This document shows positions 42,953-51,608 of a DNA stretch of 64,000 nucleotides, one piece after another. Position 1 is the first letter of the stretch. Every line of letters starts with the position of its first letter. The position numbers were made by a program, and so were the translations under genes. The stretch covers positions 4,764 to 68,763 of the forward strand of contig CAUGPT010000009.1 of assembly GCA_959601495.1 (NCBI GenBank), written 5' to 3'. This stretch comes from Avispirillum sp959601495. GTDB taxonomy: Bacteria; Bacillota; Clostridia; Oscillospirales; CAG-272. The notes beneath the pieces are model-generated. The model was not told the DNA's origin. It saw nothing but the letters and a program-made list of their open reading frames with translations, and made no database searches.

Positions 42953-43918
42953 ATGAAAAAACCGACACAGCGCGATACAAATCCGTATCCGTACAGCGAC
43001 TCAAACAAACGCTACCTGACATTTGATTATTACATGCGCCGACGCTTCGGCTCAAAATGCGCGAGAATTTCGCTTGACGCCGGCTTTTCCTGCCCGAACA
43101 TAGACGGCAGGCGCGGCACGGGCGGCTGTATATACTGTCTCGGGGGCTCGTCCGGCGCCTGTGCGGGAAAGACTCTTGAGGAGCAGTATGCCGCAGGCAC
43201 GGCGGCAGTGCGGCACAAATGGCAGACGGAAAAATTCATTCCGTATCTTCAGGCGCACACAAACACGTACGCAGCCCCGGAACGGCTTCGAAAGATCTAC
43301 GGCGAGGCGGCGGCTCTGCCCGGCGCCGTAATGCTGGCGATCGCTACGCGGGCTGACTGTCTTGACAGTGCGACGGTGGAAATCCTGGCAGAGACATCGC
43401 AAAAGATCCCGCTTCTGGTGGAGCTCGGTCTGCAGACGGTGCATGATGAAACGGCAGAACTTATCGGCAGAGGACACGGCTTTTCCGAATTCGTCGAAGG
43501 ATATAACCGTCTGCGCGAGGCGGGCGGAGATATTACGATATGTTTTCACCTTATAAACGGGCTGCCCGGTGAGAGCTTTGACATGATGCTTGAGAACATG
43601 AAAAGCACGGCATCACTCGGGGCGGATATGGTGAAGATACATCTTCTGCACGTGCTGCGCGGCACACGGCTTGAGGAAATGTGGCGGCGCGGAGAATATG
43701 TGCCCATGGATATGGAGGAGTACGCAAAAACCGTTGTCAGACAGCTTGAGGTGCTGCGGGGAGATACGGTCATAGCAAGGGTCGGCGGCGACGCGCCGAA
43801 CGATGTGCTGCTTGCTCCCGACTGGTGCCGCAGAAAAACAGTGGTCTCAAATCTTATTGACCGTATGCTGTATGAAAACGATACCTATGAGGGCAGGCTG
43901 TATAATAAGCACGAATAA
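42953..43918 (+). CDS. Radical SAM protein, YhcC family (TIGR01212)
   Basis: 321 residues. The iron-sulfur cysteines lie in CPNIDGRRGTGGCIYC near residues 46-61, in the YhcC spacing rather than plain CxxxCxxC. Other family features are FIPYLQAHTNTYA, LLVELGLQTVHDETAELIGRGH, and LINGLPGES. Members are related to the Elp3-like radical SAM group and are of unknown substrate, possibly tRNA. It is 18 nt after yfcE and ends before a hairpin. Confidence 0.88.
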   Translation: MKKPTQRDTNPYPYSDSNKRYLTFDYYMRRRFGSKCARISLDAGFSCPNIDGRRGTGGCIYCLGGSSGACAGKTLEEQYAAGTAAVRHKWQTEKFIPYLQAHTNTYAAPERLRKIYGEAAALPGAVMLAIATRADCLDSATVEILAETSQKIPLLVELGLQTVHDETAELIGRGHGFSEFVEGYNRLREAGGDITICFHLINGLPGESFDMMLENMKSTASLGADMVKIHLLHVLRGTRLEEMWRRGEYVPMDMEEYAKTVVRQLEVLRGDTVIARVGGDAPNDVLLAPDWCRRKTVVSNLIDRMLYENDTYEGRLYNKHE

Positions 43919-43994
43919 TGCCGGGAGGAATACTGCTGAAAACAAATACGTGCGGCAGATTTCCGTGCGAAAAACGGGGAAATGTCGAATTTTG

Positions 43995-44020
43995 AAGCGC
44001 AGCGCGACCGCTGCGCTTTT
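43995..44020 (+). terminator. Terminator after radical SAM gene
   Basis: AAGCGCAGCG-CGAC-CGCTGCGCTT followed by TTGTTT. Confidence 0.75.
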
Positions 44021-44077
44021 GTTTACAAAACGTGAAAATTTATTTACACTTTGTTCAATAGTTTCTTGATATTGTTG

Positions 44078-44105
44078 TTGAAAACCGTCAAAAATGTGAT
44101 ACAAT
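44078..44105 (+). promoter_or_regulatory. Promoter of XRE regulator gene
   Basis: TTGAAA (44078-44083), 16 nt, TACAAT (44100-44105). Confidence 0.6.
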
Positions 44106-44170
44106 TATTTCATAAAGTGATTGCTTTTTACGAATAGTGCGAACAAACTTTTCTTCGGAAGGATGCTTTT

Positions 44171-44647
44171 ATGAAATACGGAACACGCTGGGTGATCACC
44201 GGCGATAAGAAAGAAGAGTACATATCAAGGCTTTTGCCGCACCTGTCTGTGCTTCGTGCAAAATCGGGACTGTCTCAGGGCGAGCTCGCAAGCCTTGTGG
44301 GTATATCGCGCCAGACCTACTGCCTGACGGAGACGGGCGCGCGCACCCTGTCATGGGGAACATACCTTTCGCTGCTCATGTTCTTCGACTGCAACGCGCA
44401 GACACACGATCTTATACACAGCATGGGCATATATCCCAACGACCTTATCTGCAAGTTCAATCAGGGGGCGGAGGAGGGGCATAACCTGAAGCTTTGCTCC
44501 GCCGCGCCCGAGCTTGAAAAAATGCTCGAAAAGCTGGACGAGAACGGAAGAAATGCCGTAAGAGCGGTGATATGCGCCGAGTATGCCCGCTGCGCCGGAC
44601 TTACGGGCGCGGAAATGCTTAAAGCACTCTCCGACGTGATAGTATGA
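44171..44647 (+). CDS. XRE-family helix-turn-helix regulator
   Basis: 158 residues; GGAAGGA precedes ATG 44171. Residues about 20-80 hold a Cro/C1-type HTH: LRAKSGLSQGELASLVGISRQTYCLTETG, with the usual S-Q-x-E-L-A and I-S-R-Q-T-Y. The C-terminal 75 residues are helical and Cys-containing, without a known ligand domain. Its targets are not evident; it has its own promoter and terminator. Confidence 0.85.
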   Translation: MKYGTRWVITGDKKEEYISRLLPHLSVLRAKSGLSQGELASLVGISRQTYCLTETGARTLSWGTYLSLLMFFDCNAQTHDLIHSMGIYPNDLICKFNQGAEEGHNLKLCSAAPELEKMLEKLDENGRNAVRAVICAEYARCAGLTGAEMLKALSDVIV

Positions 44648-44649
44648 TA

Positions 44650-44688
44650 AAAAATAAAAGCTGCCTTCGGTAGCTTTTATTTTTTTTG
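44650..44688. terminator. Bidirectional terminator between XRE gene and nadA
   Basis: Long A/T-flanked stem AAAATAAAAGCTGCC/GGTAGCTTTTATTTT around a TTC loop, with T8 on plus. Confidence 0.88.
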
Positions 44689-44694
44689 TTCGGC

Positions 44695-45606
44695 TCAGCC
44701 GAGCTCTATCATTTTATCAAGGCAGCGGCGGGCGGCATTTGCCGTTTCGTCGTCGATCTCAATAACCTCTCCGCCCTCGCCGCGCACGCATTCAAGCACA
44801 TCGCAAAGGGTGGTGAGCTTCATGTTGCGGCAAACGAGGTTTTTCGACATGGGATAAAACCTCTTCTCGGGACAGGCAAATTGCAGGTGCTCCAGGATGG
44901 AAAGCTCTGTGCCGATGATAAAATCGCGCGCGTCGCTTTCTTTGGCAAACTTCATGATCTCGGCGGTGGAGCCGACGAAATCGGCAAGCTTTACGACCTC
45001 GGGCATACACTCGGGATGAACGAGCATGAGCGCGCCGGGGTGCGCCTCTTTTGCGGCTTTTGCTTCCCAGTCGTCAACTGCAGCGTGTATGGGACATCCG
45101 CCGCGCCAGAGCTTTATGTTCTTGTCGGGGCATCTTTCGGCAACATATGCGCCGAGGTTGCAGTCCGGGATAAAGAGAATGTTCTTCTCGGGCATTTTCG
45201 ACACGATCTTGACAGCCGATGATGAGGTCACGCAAACATCGCAGACGGTTTTAAGCTCCGCCGTGGTGTTTATGTATGCCACAACGGCATAATCGGGGTT
45301 TGCGGCCCTGAAAGCCCTGACTTCGTCCGCGCAGAACTGCTCTGCCATGGGGCAGCACGCCTCGGGATGCGACAGAATGACCTTTTTGTCGGGGCAGAGC
45401 AGTTTGACGCCCTCTGCCATAAAGCGCACGCCGCACATAAGCACGGCGGAGCTTTCCGTTTTAGCCGCCTGCTTTGCAAGCGCATAGGAATCGCCGCAGA
45501 AATCCGCAACTTCCGTAACGGCTTCAGACTGATAGCTGTGTGCCAGTATATAAATATCTTTTTCTTTTTTCAGGCGGATTATTTCATCCTGTATATCTCT
45601 TAGCAT
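44695..45606 (-). CDS. nadA: Quinolinate synthase NadA
   Basis: 303 residues. Condenses iminoaspartate with dihydroxyacetone phosphate to quinolinate for NAD synthesis, using a [4Fe-4S] cluster. The three cluster cysteines are in GVRFMAEG ... HPEACCPMAEQF, RGGCPIHA and KNLVCRNMK. N-terminal ILAHSYQSEAV and FCGDSYALA are typical. It is downstream of iscS-iscU, which fits its need for Fe-S assembly. nadB and nadC are not in the window. Confidence 0.95.
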   Translation of the reverse strand: MLRDIQDEIIRLKKEKDIYILAHSYQSEAVTEVADFCGDSYALAKQAAKTESSAVLMCGVRFMAEGVKLLCPDKKVILSHPEACCPMAEQFCADEVRAFRAANPDYAVVAYINTTAELKTVCDVCVTSSSAVKIVSKMPEKNILFIPDCNLGAYVAERCPDKNIKLWRGGCPIHAAVDDWEAKAAKEAHPGALMLVHPECMPEVVKLADFVGSTAEIMKFAKESDARDFIIGTELSILEHLQFACPEKRFYPMSKNLVCRNMKLTTLCDVLECVRGEGGEVIEIDDETANAARRCLDKMIELG

Positions 45607-45685
45607 ATATTACCTCTGTAAAAAGGTGGATTTTGCGGCGGGCGCTTTTGTGCCCCCGCCGTATTCGCGTTTTGTCCGGGTCGGT

Positions 45686-46123
45686 TCAGTCGCAGCGGCA
45701 GCAATGATCGCAGCCGCTCTCGTCAAACTCTTTGGGGTCGTATTCGATACCGTTTTTGTCGTAGTAGTCCTTGACAGCCGCTTTGACAGCCTCCTCCGCA
45801 AGCACGGAGCAATGGATCTTTACCGGCGGAAGTCCGTCCAGAGCCTCAACGACTGCCTTGTTCGTAAGGGTGAGAGCGTCTTTTACGGGCTTGCCCTTGA
45901 TAAGCTCGGTCGCCATGGAGCTGGTCGCTATCGCGGAAGCGCAGCCGAAGGTGTTGAACTTGACATCTGTAATAATGCCGTCGTCTATCTTGAGATATAT
46001 CTTCATGATATCTCCGCACTTTGCGTTGCCGACCTCGCCGACGCCGTCGGCGTTTTCTATTTTACCTACATTGCGGGGATTCTGGAAATGATCCATGACC
46101 TTTTCGCTGTAATTCATAGCCAT
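45686..46123 (-). CDS. iscU: Iron-sulfur cluster scaffold IscU/NifU
   Basis: 145 residues. Cluster-scaffold cysteines: NAKCGD, FGCASAIATSS and IHCSVLAEEA. An ISU-type N-terminus (YSEKVMDHFQNPRNVG) is present. It accepts sulfur from IscS to build Fe-S clusters. The C-terminus has an extra Cys/His cluster (CDHCCRCD) of a kind seen in clostridial NifU-like proteins. AAGG lies before ATG 46123, and iscS ends 34 nt upstream. Confidence 0.93.
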   Translation of the reverse strand: MAMNYSEKVMDHFQNPRNVGKIENADGVGEVGNAKCGDIMKIYLKIDDGIITDVKFNTFGCASAIATSSMATELIKGKPVKDALTLTNKAVVEALDGLPPVKIHCSVLAEEAVKAAVKDYYDKNGIEYDPKEFDESGCDHCCRCD

Positions 46124-46157
46124 AATATATTACCTTGCCTTTCTCGATAATTATATG

Positions 46158-47336
46158 TCAGTTTGCTCTTTCTTTCATCATGCGCTCCCATACGGGGGAC
46201 ATATCGCGCAGCTTTTCAACAATGCCGGGAACCTTTTCGATGATGTAGTCGATCTCTTCTTCGGTGGTGTACTCGGAGAAGGTGAGACGCAGGCTGCCGT
46301 GGGCGACCTCGTGGGGAAGTCCGATAGCGAGCAGCACGTGGCTGGGATCGAGACTGCCGGAGGTGCAAGCCGAACCGGAGGAAGCGGCGATGCCGTACAT
46401 ATCGAGCATGAGCAGAAGACTCTCGCCCTCAATGCCCTCAAAGCACATGTTCACGTTATTGGGCAGGCGGTTCACTCTGTCACCGTTCACGATGCTGTAG
46501 GGTATTTTTGAAAGCTCGTTTATGACCTTATCGCGGTATGCGCTGACGCGCTTTGAATATTCGTCAAGATTTTTGCATGCGTCCTCAAGAGCGGCAGCCA
46601 TACCCATGATAGCGGGCAGGTTTTCCGTGCCGGCACGTTTGCCTTTCTCCTGCGCGCCGCCGCAGATAAGGCTCTCGAGAGCGATCCCGCGCTTTGCGTA
46701 CAGAAGACCCGTGCCCTTGGGACCGTGGAACTTGTGCGCCGAAAGGGACAGCATGTCTATATTCATTTCGTCGATGTTTATGTGAAGATGACCTGCCGCC
46801 TGGACCGCGTCCGTGTGGAACAGAACCTTTTTCTCGCGGCAGACCGCGCCGATCTCGGCAATAGGCTCTATTGTACCTATTTCGTTGTTCGCGAACATAA
46901 CGCTTACAAGCGCCGTGTCGTCTCTGATGGCGTCGGCTACCTGAGCGGCGGTAACTCTGCCCTTTGAGTCAACGGGCAGTATGGTAACTTCAAAGCCCTC
47001 TTTTTTCAGCTTGTCCAGCGTGTGAAGGATAGCGTGGTGCTCGACCGCGGTTGAGATAAGATGCTTTTTGCCCTTTTTCGCGCCCAGATGCGCAGCGGAG
47101 ATAAGCGCCTGGTTATCGGCTTCGCTGCCTCCGGATGTGAATATAATGCCGTTTGCGTCACAGCCCAGACACGCTGCAATGCGGCGGCGTGCGTCCGCGA
47201 GAGCGTCTGCGGCGGCCTGACCGTATTCGTGCAGGCTTGAGGCATTTTCGTATTCGGGGCCGTAATATTTGATCATTTCCGCCAGTGCATGATCGGAAAT
47301 GTGAGTTGTTGCGGCATTGTCTGCATATACTTTCAT
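46158..47336 (-). CDS. iscS: Cysteine desulfurase IscS/NifS
   Basis: 392 residues. PLP enzyme that takes sulfur from cysteine and passes it to IscU and other acceptors. The PLP-binding Lys lies in LSAHKFHGPKG, and the sulfur-carrying Cys in ASSGSACTSGSLDPSHVL. The N-terminus YADNAATTHI and GTENLPAI are also typical. First gene of iscS-iscU-nadA, driven by the promoter at 47378-47406 that overlaps an 8-bp inverted repeat. No iscR/rrf2 regulator gene is adjacent. Confidence 0.95.
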   Translation of the reverse strand: MKVYADNAATTHISDHALAEMIKYYGPEYENASSLHEYGQAAADALADARRRIAACLGCDANGIIFTSGGSEADNQALISAAHLGAKKGKKHLISTAVEHHAILHTLDKLKKEGFEVTILPVDSKGRVTAAQVADAIRDDTALVSVMFANNEIGTIEPIAEIGAVCREKKVLFHTDAVQAAGHLHINIDEMNIDMLSLSAHKFHGPKGTGLLYAKRGIALESLICGGAQEKGKRAGTENLPAIMGMAAALEDACKNLDEYSKRVSAYRDKVINELSKIPYSIVNGDRVNRLPNNVNMCFEGIEGESLLLMLDMYGIAASSGSACTSGSLDPSHVLLAIGLPHEVAHGSLRLTFSEYTTEEEIDYIIEKVPGIVEKLRDMSPVWERMMKERAN

Positions 47337-47375
47337 ATATATCCTGCCTTTCTGCGGAAGTTACATTCCGGCATT

Positions 47376-47406
47376 ACAGTATACCATTTATATTATATAC
47401 TGTCAA
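47376..47406 (-). promoter_or_regulatory. Promoter and overlapping inverted repeat of iscS-iscU-nadA
   Basis: Minus strand: TTGACA (47406-47401), 17 nt, TATACT (47383-47378). The inverted repeat ACAGTATA-12 nt-TATACTGT (47376-47403) spans from -10 to -35, a position suited for a repressor. Confidence 0.75.
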
Positions 47407-47581
47407 CGCTTTGATATTATTTTATCCCCATCCTCCGCAATTTTATTATACTACCTGTTTGGTAGGAATTCAATGACCAATATGTAAAAATATTGACAAA
47501 TATTTCGGTATGTTTCAGTGCAAATGGCTTGATTTTCAATATCGGCAGGCGATGGGGATCAGATGGGGAACGGATCCGGGC

Positions 47582-47627
47582 AAAAGCGGGGCTCGGCGCA
47601 AATGATATATCGCGCCGAGCCGCTTTT
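47582..47627. terminator. Terminator downstream of the YhhN gene
   Basis: GCTCGGCGC/GCGCCGAGC with 12-nt loop, extended by AAAAGCG/CGCTTTT. It lies just past the minus-strand stop at 47629. No gene was seen from 47407 to 47581. Confidence 0.75.
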
Positions 47628-47628
47628 G

Positions 47629-48294
47629 TTACATAAGCACGAACGCCGCGCACAGAAGCGACTGCGCCGCAATGTATGTTGTCATGATAATGCCGCTCTG
47701 CACGGGCGGCTCGCTTTCGTATTTGAAAACATTGACGGCAAGAACACTGTCGCTCGCAACGAAAAACGCCATGCCTCCGAGCGCCGCGAGGCTCTCAGCC
47801 GACGGAGATCTTACGAAAAGCGCGGCGGCAAGCGCCGTCATGATGCCGATAAACAGGCAGTATGCCCCCGCAAGGGGCGCAAGGGGAGCCGGTATGTATC
47901 GGCGTAGATATATAAACAGGATAACGGGCTCGATAAGGCATACCGCGGCGCACAGGACAAAGATCCACGGGGACTCTGAAATATGCACCATTGGCAAAAG
48001 CGCCGCGAAATATGCGGCGTGACCGAGGCCGAAAGCCGCGGCGCCCGCGGCAAACAGCTTTTTGTTGTCGCCGAAAAGCAGCAGCGTATCTCCCGCGCAG
48101 CCCAGCAGCATAGCGCAGATGACCGGCACGCGGACTTCTTTTGCGAGCAGTATGTACACAACGCAAAGCAGTATGAGCAGCATGGGCTTTGTGACCATGC
48201 GTATTTTGCGCACTCCTGCAAAGCAGCAGATTATATGCAGCACTGCTGCGGCGGCAAATATGCCCGCAAAAGTATAGCCGAAAATCTCTCTCAT
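47629..48294 (-). CDS. YhhN-family (lysoplasmalogenase-like) membrane protein
   Basis: 221 residues, eight hydrophobic segments. Family pattern: V-T-K-P-M-L-L-I-L-L, MLLGCAGDTLLLFGD, F-x-x-G-H-A-A-Y, and the conserved Asp in FVASDSVLAVN. Members such as TMEM86 hydrolyse lysoplasmalogen; plasmalogens occur in anaerobic clostridia, so a lipid role is plausible. The start overlaps the rsmF stop by 4 nt (ATGA). Confidence 0.82.
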   Translation of the reverse strand: MREIFGYTFAGIFAAAAVLHIICCFAGVRKIRMVTKPMLLILLCVVYILLAKEVRVPVICAMLLGCAGDTLLLFGDNKKLFAAGAAAFGLGHAAYFAALLPMVHISESPWIFVLCAAVCLIEPVILFIYLRRYIPAPLAPLAGAYCLFIGIMTALAAALFVRSPSAESLAALGGMAFFVASDSVLAVNVFKYESEPPVQSGIIMTTYIAAQSLLCAAFVLM

Positions 48295-49688
48295 TTGTTT
48301 CTCAGTCCTTTCGGATAGTGATTTTTAAGAGTTTTTTCCACAAGCTTTCCGCCGCCCGCGGCACATCCGTCTACGGTGACGGCGCACCAGCCGCCGACGG
48401 TATTTTCCGTTTCAACGGTTTCGCCGCGCAGGTATTTTTCCGCCTGCGGACTGTCGGGTTCAAAATCAACAGTGTTTTTCATAAGTGCGCCCATGGCGGA
48501 AAAAAGGTGATGCGCAGGTACGAGCCGCGATTTTGAAACTTCTCCCGCGCAGACGCCGCAGCAAAGTGTGTAGGCGGGGCATGGCAGATCGCCTGAGAGC
48601 ATAATGCTGCCGCCGAGCTTTACTGCCTTCGGATATTCGTCAAGAAGCGGAGAGAGAAAAGCGTCGAGCGCGGCGGCTTCGTCCTTTGTAAGCGGAACTG
48701 CCGCACTTTTTGGCAGACGCTGCGAGCGCTCGGCTGTATCGCCGCTTTTTTTCATAAGCGCGAAAAACTGTCCCTCCCCGGGGGAGACGTGAGGGTAAAA
48801 CCTGCGGCAGGCGCTCATGTCGTGTTTGCATCCTTCAAAGTTTATGCCGCCTGAGGTTATTTTTCGGATCTTTTCATCGGCAGCTATAAGCTCAAAATCG
48901 GGATGGCGTGTGAGAAAATCGTCCACCTGCATTTCGTTTTCCTCGAGCGAGAATGTGCAGGTAGAGTACATAAGATATCCGCCGCCGCAAACGCAGCGCT
49001 GCGCCGCCTCAAGTATGCCACGCTGCCGCTCGGCGCACATAAGCACGTTTTCCTCGCTCCACTGCGCGGATGCTTCGGCGTATTTGCGCATCATGCCCTC
49101 GCCGGAGCAGGGAGCGTCCACCAGAACATAATCAAAAACCGATTCAAAATCCTCGGCTATTCTGTCCGGCGCGGCGGAGGTCACAACGGTCCTTCGGTGA
49201 CCCATGCGCTCCGTATTTCCGCGAAGTATCTTTGCGCGGGCGCGGTCGATCTCGTTTGAAACAAGATATCCGCTGCCGCCGTTTGTCAGAAGCGCGGCAA
49301 GCTGCGTGCTTTTTCCGCCGGGGGAGGCGCACATATCAAGTATTCTGAGATCGGGCGATATGACGCTCTCCGCCGCCGCAACGGTGCTCATCGCTCCCGG
49401 GTCCTGTACGTAAAACGCGCCCGCGTGGTGCATGGGCATTGACCCGGGCGCGGCACTCTCAAAAATGTATCCGCTGCCGTATCCGAGGGGCACAAGCCCC
49501 ATTGAGGATATAAGGCGCTTTGCGGCTGCGTCCGACACCTTGAGCGTGTTTATTCTCAGCGCACGGACGGCGTCGCCCTCTTCGAGAGAGGACAGAAAAC
49601 GCCCGAATTCCTCTTCATTGTCAAAAAGCGCCCGGGAGCGCTTTTTGAATTCCTCGGGCAGAGGAGTATGGTTGTTTATATCCGCCAT
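48291..49688 (-). CDS. rsmF: rRNA (cytosine-5)-methyltransferase, RsmF/NOP2-Sun family
   Basis: 465 residues. SAM-dependent m5C methyltransferase of the RsmB/RsmF class. Motifs: CASPGGKSTQLA, the catalytic VDAPCSGEGMMRK, and the second Cys in YSTCTFSLEENE. The C-terminal 150 residues form the RsmF-type PUA-like extension (KLGGSIMLSG). Its ATG shares one base with the obg stop (TGATG), so it is coupled. The exact target base is not readable. Confidence 0.88.
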   Translation of the reverse strand: MADINNHTPLPEEFKKRSRALFDNEEEFGRFLSSLEEGDAVRALRINTLKVSDAAAKRLISSMGLVPLGYGSGYIFESAAPGSMPMHHAGAFYVQDPGAMSTVAAAESVISPDLRILDMCASPGGKSTQLAALLTNGGSGYLVSNEIDRARAKILRGNTERMGHRRTVVTSAAPDRIAEDFESVFDYVLVDAPCSGEGMMRKYAEASAQWSEENVLMCAERQRGILEAAQRCVCGGGYLMYSTCTFSLEENEMQVDDFLTRHPDFELIAADEKIRKITSGGINFEGCKHDMSACRRFYPHVSPGEGQFFALMKKSGDTAERSQRLPKSAAVPLTKDEAAALDAFLSPLLDEYPKAVKLGGSIMLSGDLPCPAYTLCCGVCAGEVSKSRLVPAHHLFSAMGALMKNTVDFEPDSPQAEKYLRGETVETENTVGGWCAVTVDGCAAGGGKLVEKTLKNHYPKGLRNK

Positions 49689-50983
49689 CAGTCTACGAAA
49701 TCAAATTCAATATCGAACATTCTCACGGTGCAGCCCTCGGTGCAGCCTGCCTCGCGCAGCTTTTCGATTATGCCCGCGTCGTTCAGCGACTTCTGGAAGT
49801 ACATAAGCGACTCGCGGTCGTCAAAATATATGCGGCCGCACAGCTTTTCGAGCCACTTGCCGCAGCACTCAAACGCGCCGTCGTCCGCGCGTTTTATAAC
49901 GGTGTCCTCGGGCACGGCGTTTTCAAAGCGCTCGCGCTCCTCGTCCTCGGGGGTTATCTCCGATTCATATACGGTCACGGGAGGCAGCTTCGCAAGCTCG
50001 CCCTCTATCATACCGAGAAGCGTGTCTATACCCATGCGGGTGGCGGTGGAAATGCGCACCGTGGGGTATCCCGCAGCCGCTGCCAGCTTCTCAAGGCGCT
50101 CAACAGCCTCGCTGTCTCCGCCCTCAAGCATGTCGCACTTGTTTGCCGCGACTATTCTCGGGCGAGCGGCAAGCTCGGGAGAAAAGCTTTCAAGCTCTGC
50201 GGATATGGTATTAAGATCGTCACAGGGGTCGCGGCCCTCAATGCCGGAGGCGTCTACTACCTGCACAAGCAGACGGCAGCGCTCTATGTGACGCAGAAAA
50301 TCGTGTCCCAGGCCCGCGCCCTCGCTTGCGCCCTCTATAAGTCCGGGGATGTCAGCCATTACAAATCCGCGGTCAGCCGCTGTGTTGACAACGCCGAGAC
50401 TTGGCTCAAGAGTGGTGAAATGATAGTCGGCGATCTTGGGACGCGCCGCGGAAACGCAGGCGAGAAGCGAGCTTTTGCCCGCGGAGGGAAGTCCCACAAG
50501 ACCTACGTCGGCTATCATTTTCAGCTCAAGCAGAACGTCTTTTTCCTCACCGGGTATACCGTTTTTCGCAAAGCGGGGGATCTGTCTCGTAGGGGTCGCG
50601 AAATGCTTGTTTCCCCAGCCGCCGCGGCCGCCGCGGCAGACGATGAAATCTTCTCCGTCCGACATGTCTTTTATTATCTTTCCGTTTTCCGCGTTTCGAA
50701 CTATAGTTCCGCGGGGAACGGGAATTATAATATCCGCGCCGTTTTTGCCGTGCATTTTTCCGCCCATGCCGTCGCCGCCCGGCTGGGCTGCGAACTTTCT
50801 TTTGTAGCGGAAATACAGAAGGGTGTTTGCACCCTCGTCGATGCGAAGAACGACATTGCCGCCGCGCCCGCCGTCGCCGCCGTCGGGACCGCCCTTGGCG
50901 ACATATTTCTCACGGCGGAAGGAAACGCTGCCGTTTCCGCCGCTGCCGGCTTTGACGTGTATTTCTATTTTATCTATAAACAT
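49688..50983 (-). CDS. obg: GTPase Obg/CgtA
   Basis: 431 residues. Ribosome-associated GTPase for 50S maturation and growth control. The Gly-rich Obg fold (residues 1-158, KGGPDGGDGGRGGNVVL), G domain (GLPSAGKSSLL, DIPGLIEGASEGAGLG, NKCD) and a C-terminal OCT domain (residues about 345-431) are all present. AAGGAG precedes the ATG. It heads obg-rsmF-yhhN. Confidence 0.96.
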   Translation of the reverse strand: MFIDKIEIHVKAGSGGNGSVSFRREKYVAKGGPDGGDGGRGGNVVLRIDEGANTLLYFRYKRKFAAQPGGDGMGGKMHGKNGADIIIPVPRGTIVRNAENGKIIKDMSDGEDFIVCRGGRGGWGNKHFATPTRQIPRFAKNGIPGEEKDVLLELKMIADVGLVGLPSAGKSSLLACVSAARPKIADYHFTTLEPSLGVVNTAADRGFVMADIPGLIEGASEGAGLGHDFLRHIERCRLLVQVVDASGIEGRDPCDDLNTISAELESFSPELAARPRIVAANKCDMLEGGDSEAVERLEKLAAAAGYPTVRISTATRMGIDTLLGMIEGELAKLPPVTVYESEITPEDEERERFENAVPEDTVIKRADDGAFECCGKWLEKLCGRIYFDDRESLMYFQKSLNDAGIIEKLREAGCTEGCTVRMFDIEFDFVD

Positions 50984-51019
50984 TATGTCTCCTTGGTGCC
51001 TTTTCGTATCGGCTGAGTT

Positions 51020-51562
51020 TTATTCTTCTGCCTTGCCGCCGTAAAGACGTTTGTAGTTTTCTATTGCGTCCGCAATGATCTCTTTTGCCGCCTCGGGACC
51101 GTCCAGATCGTCGACTGCGGTCGACTTTTCCTCAAGCTGCTTGTAAACTGTGAAAAAGTGGCACATTTCGTTGAATATATGCTTCGGCAGCTCATATATG
51201 GAACTGTATATGTTGTAGTTCGGGTCGGTGAAGGGAATGGCGATGATCTTTTCGTCAAGCTTTCCCTGGTCTATCATTCTGATAACGCCGATGGGATATG
51301 CATCCACGACAGTCATGGGGAGAATTGCCTCAGAGCAAAGGACAAGCACGTCCAAAGGGTCCAGATCGTCCGCATATGTGCGGGGGATAAAACCGTAGTT
51401 CGCGGGGTAGTGGGTCGATGTGTACAGTATGCGGTCGAGACGGATCATTCCCGTTTCCTTGTCAAGCTCATACTTGTTTTTGCTGCCCTTGGATATTTCG
51501 ATAACGGCGGAGAATCGCTCCGGAGTTATGCGCGCCGCGGGCATGTCGTGCCAGATGTTCAT
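51020..51562 (-). CDS. ppa: Family I inorganic pyrophosphatase
   Basis: 180 residues. Hydrolyses pyrophosphate, using Mg2+. Family motifs: EISKGSKNKYELDKETG, YPANYGFIP, and the metal-binding DDLDPLDVLVL. RLYGG near the C-terminus is also family-like. AGGAGG precedes the ATG. It lies 36 nt upstream of obg in the same direction. Confidence 0.94.
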   Translation of the reverse strand: MNIWHDMPAARITPERFSAVIEISKGSKNKYELDKETGMIRLDRILYTSTHYPANYGFIPRTYADDLDPLDVLVLCSEAILPMTVVDAYPIGVIRMIDQGKLDEKIIAIPFTDPNYNIYSSIYELPKHIFNEMCHFFTVYKQLEEKSTAVDDLDGPEAAKEIIADAIENYKRLYGGKAEE

Positions 51563-51608
51563 AAAGCCCTCCTTATCCTATACGGTATTTATACTTAAAG
51601 CGGGATGA

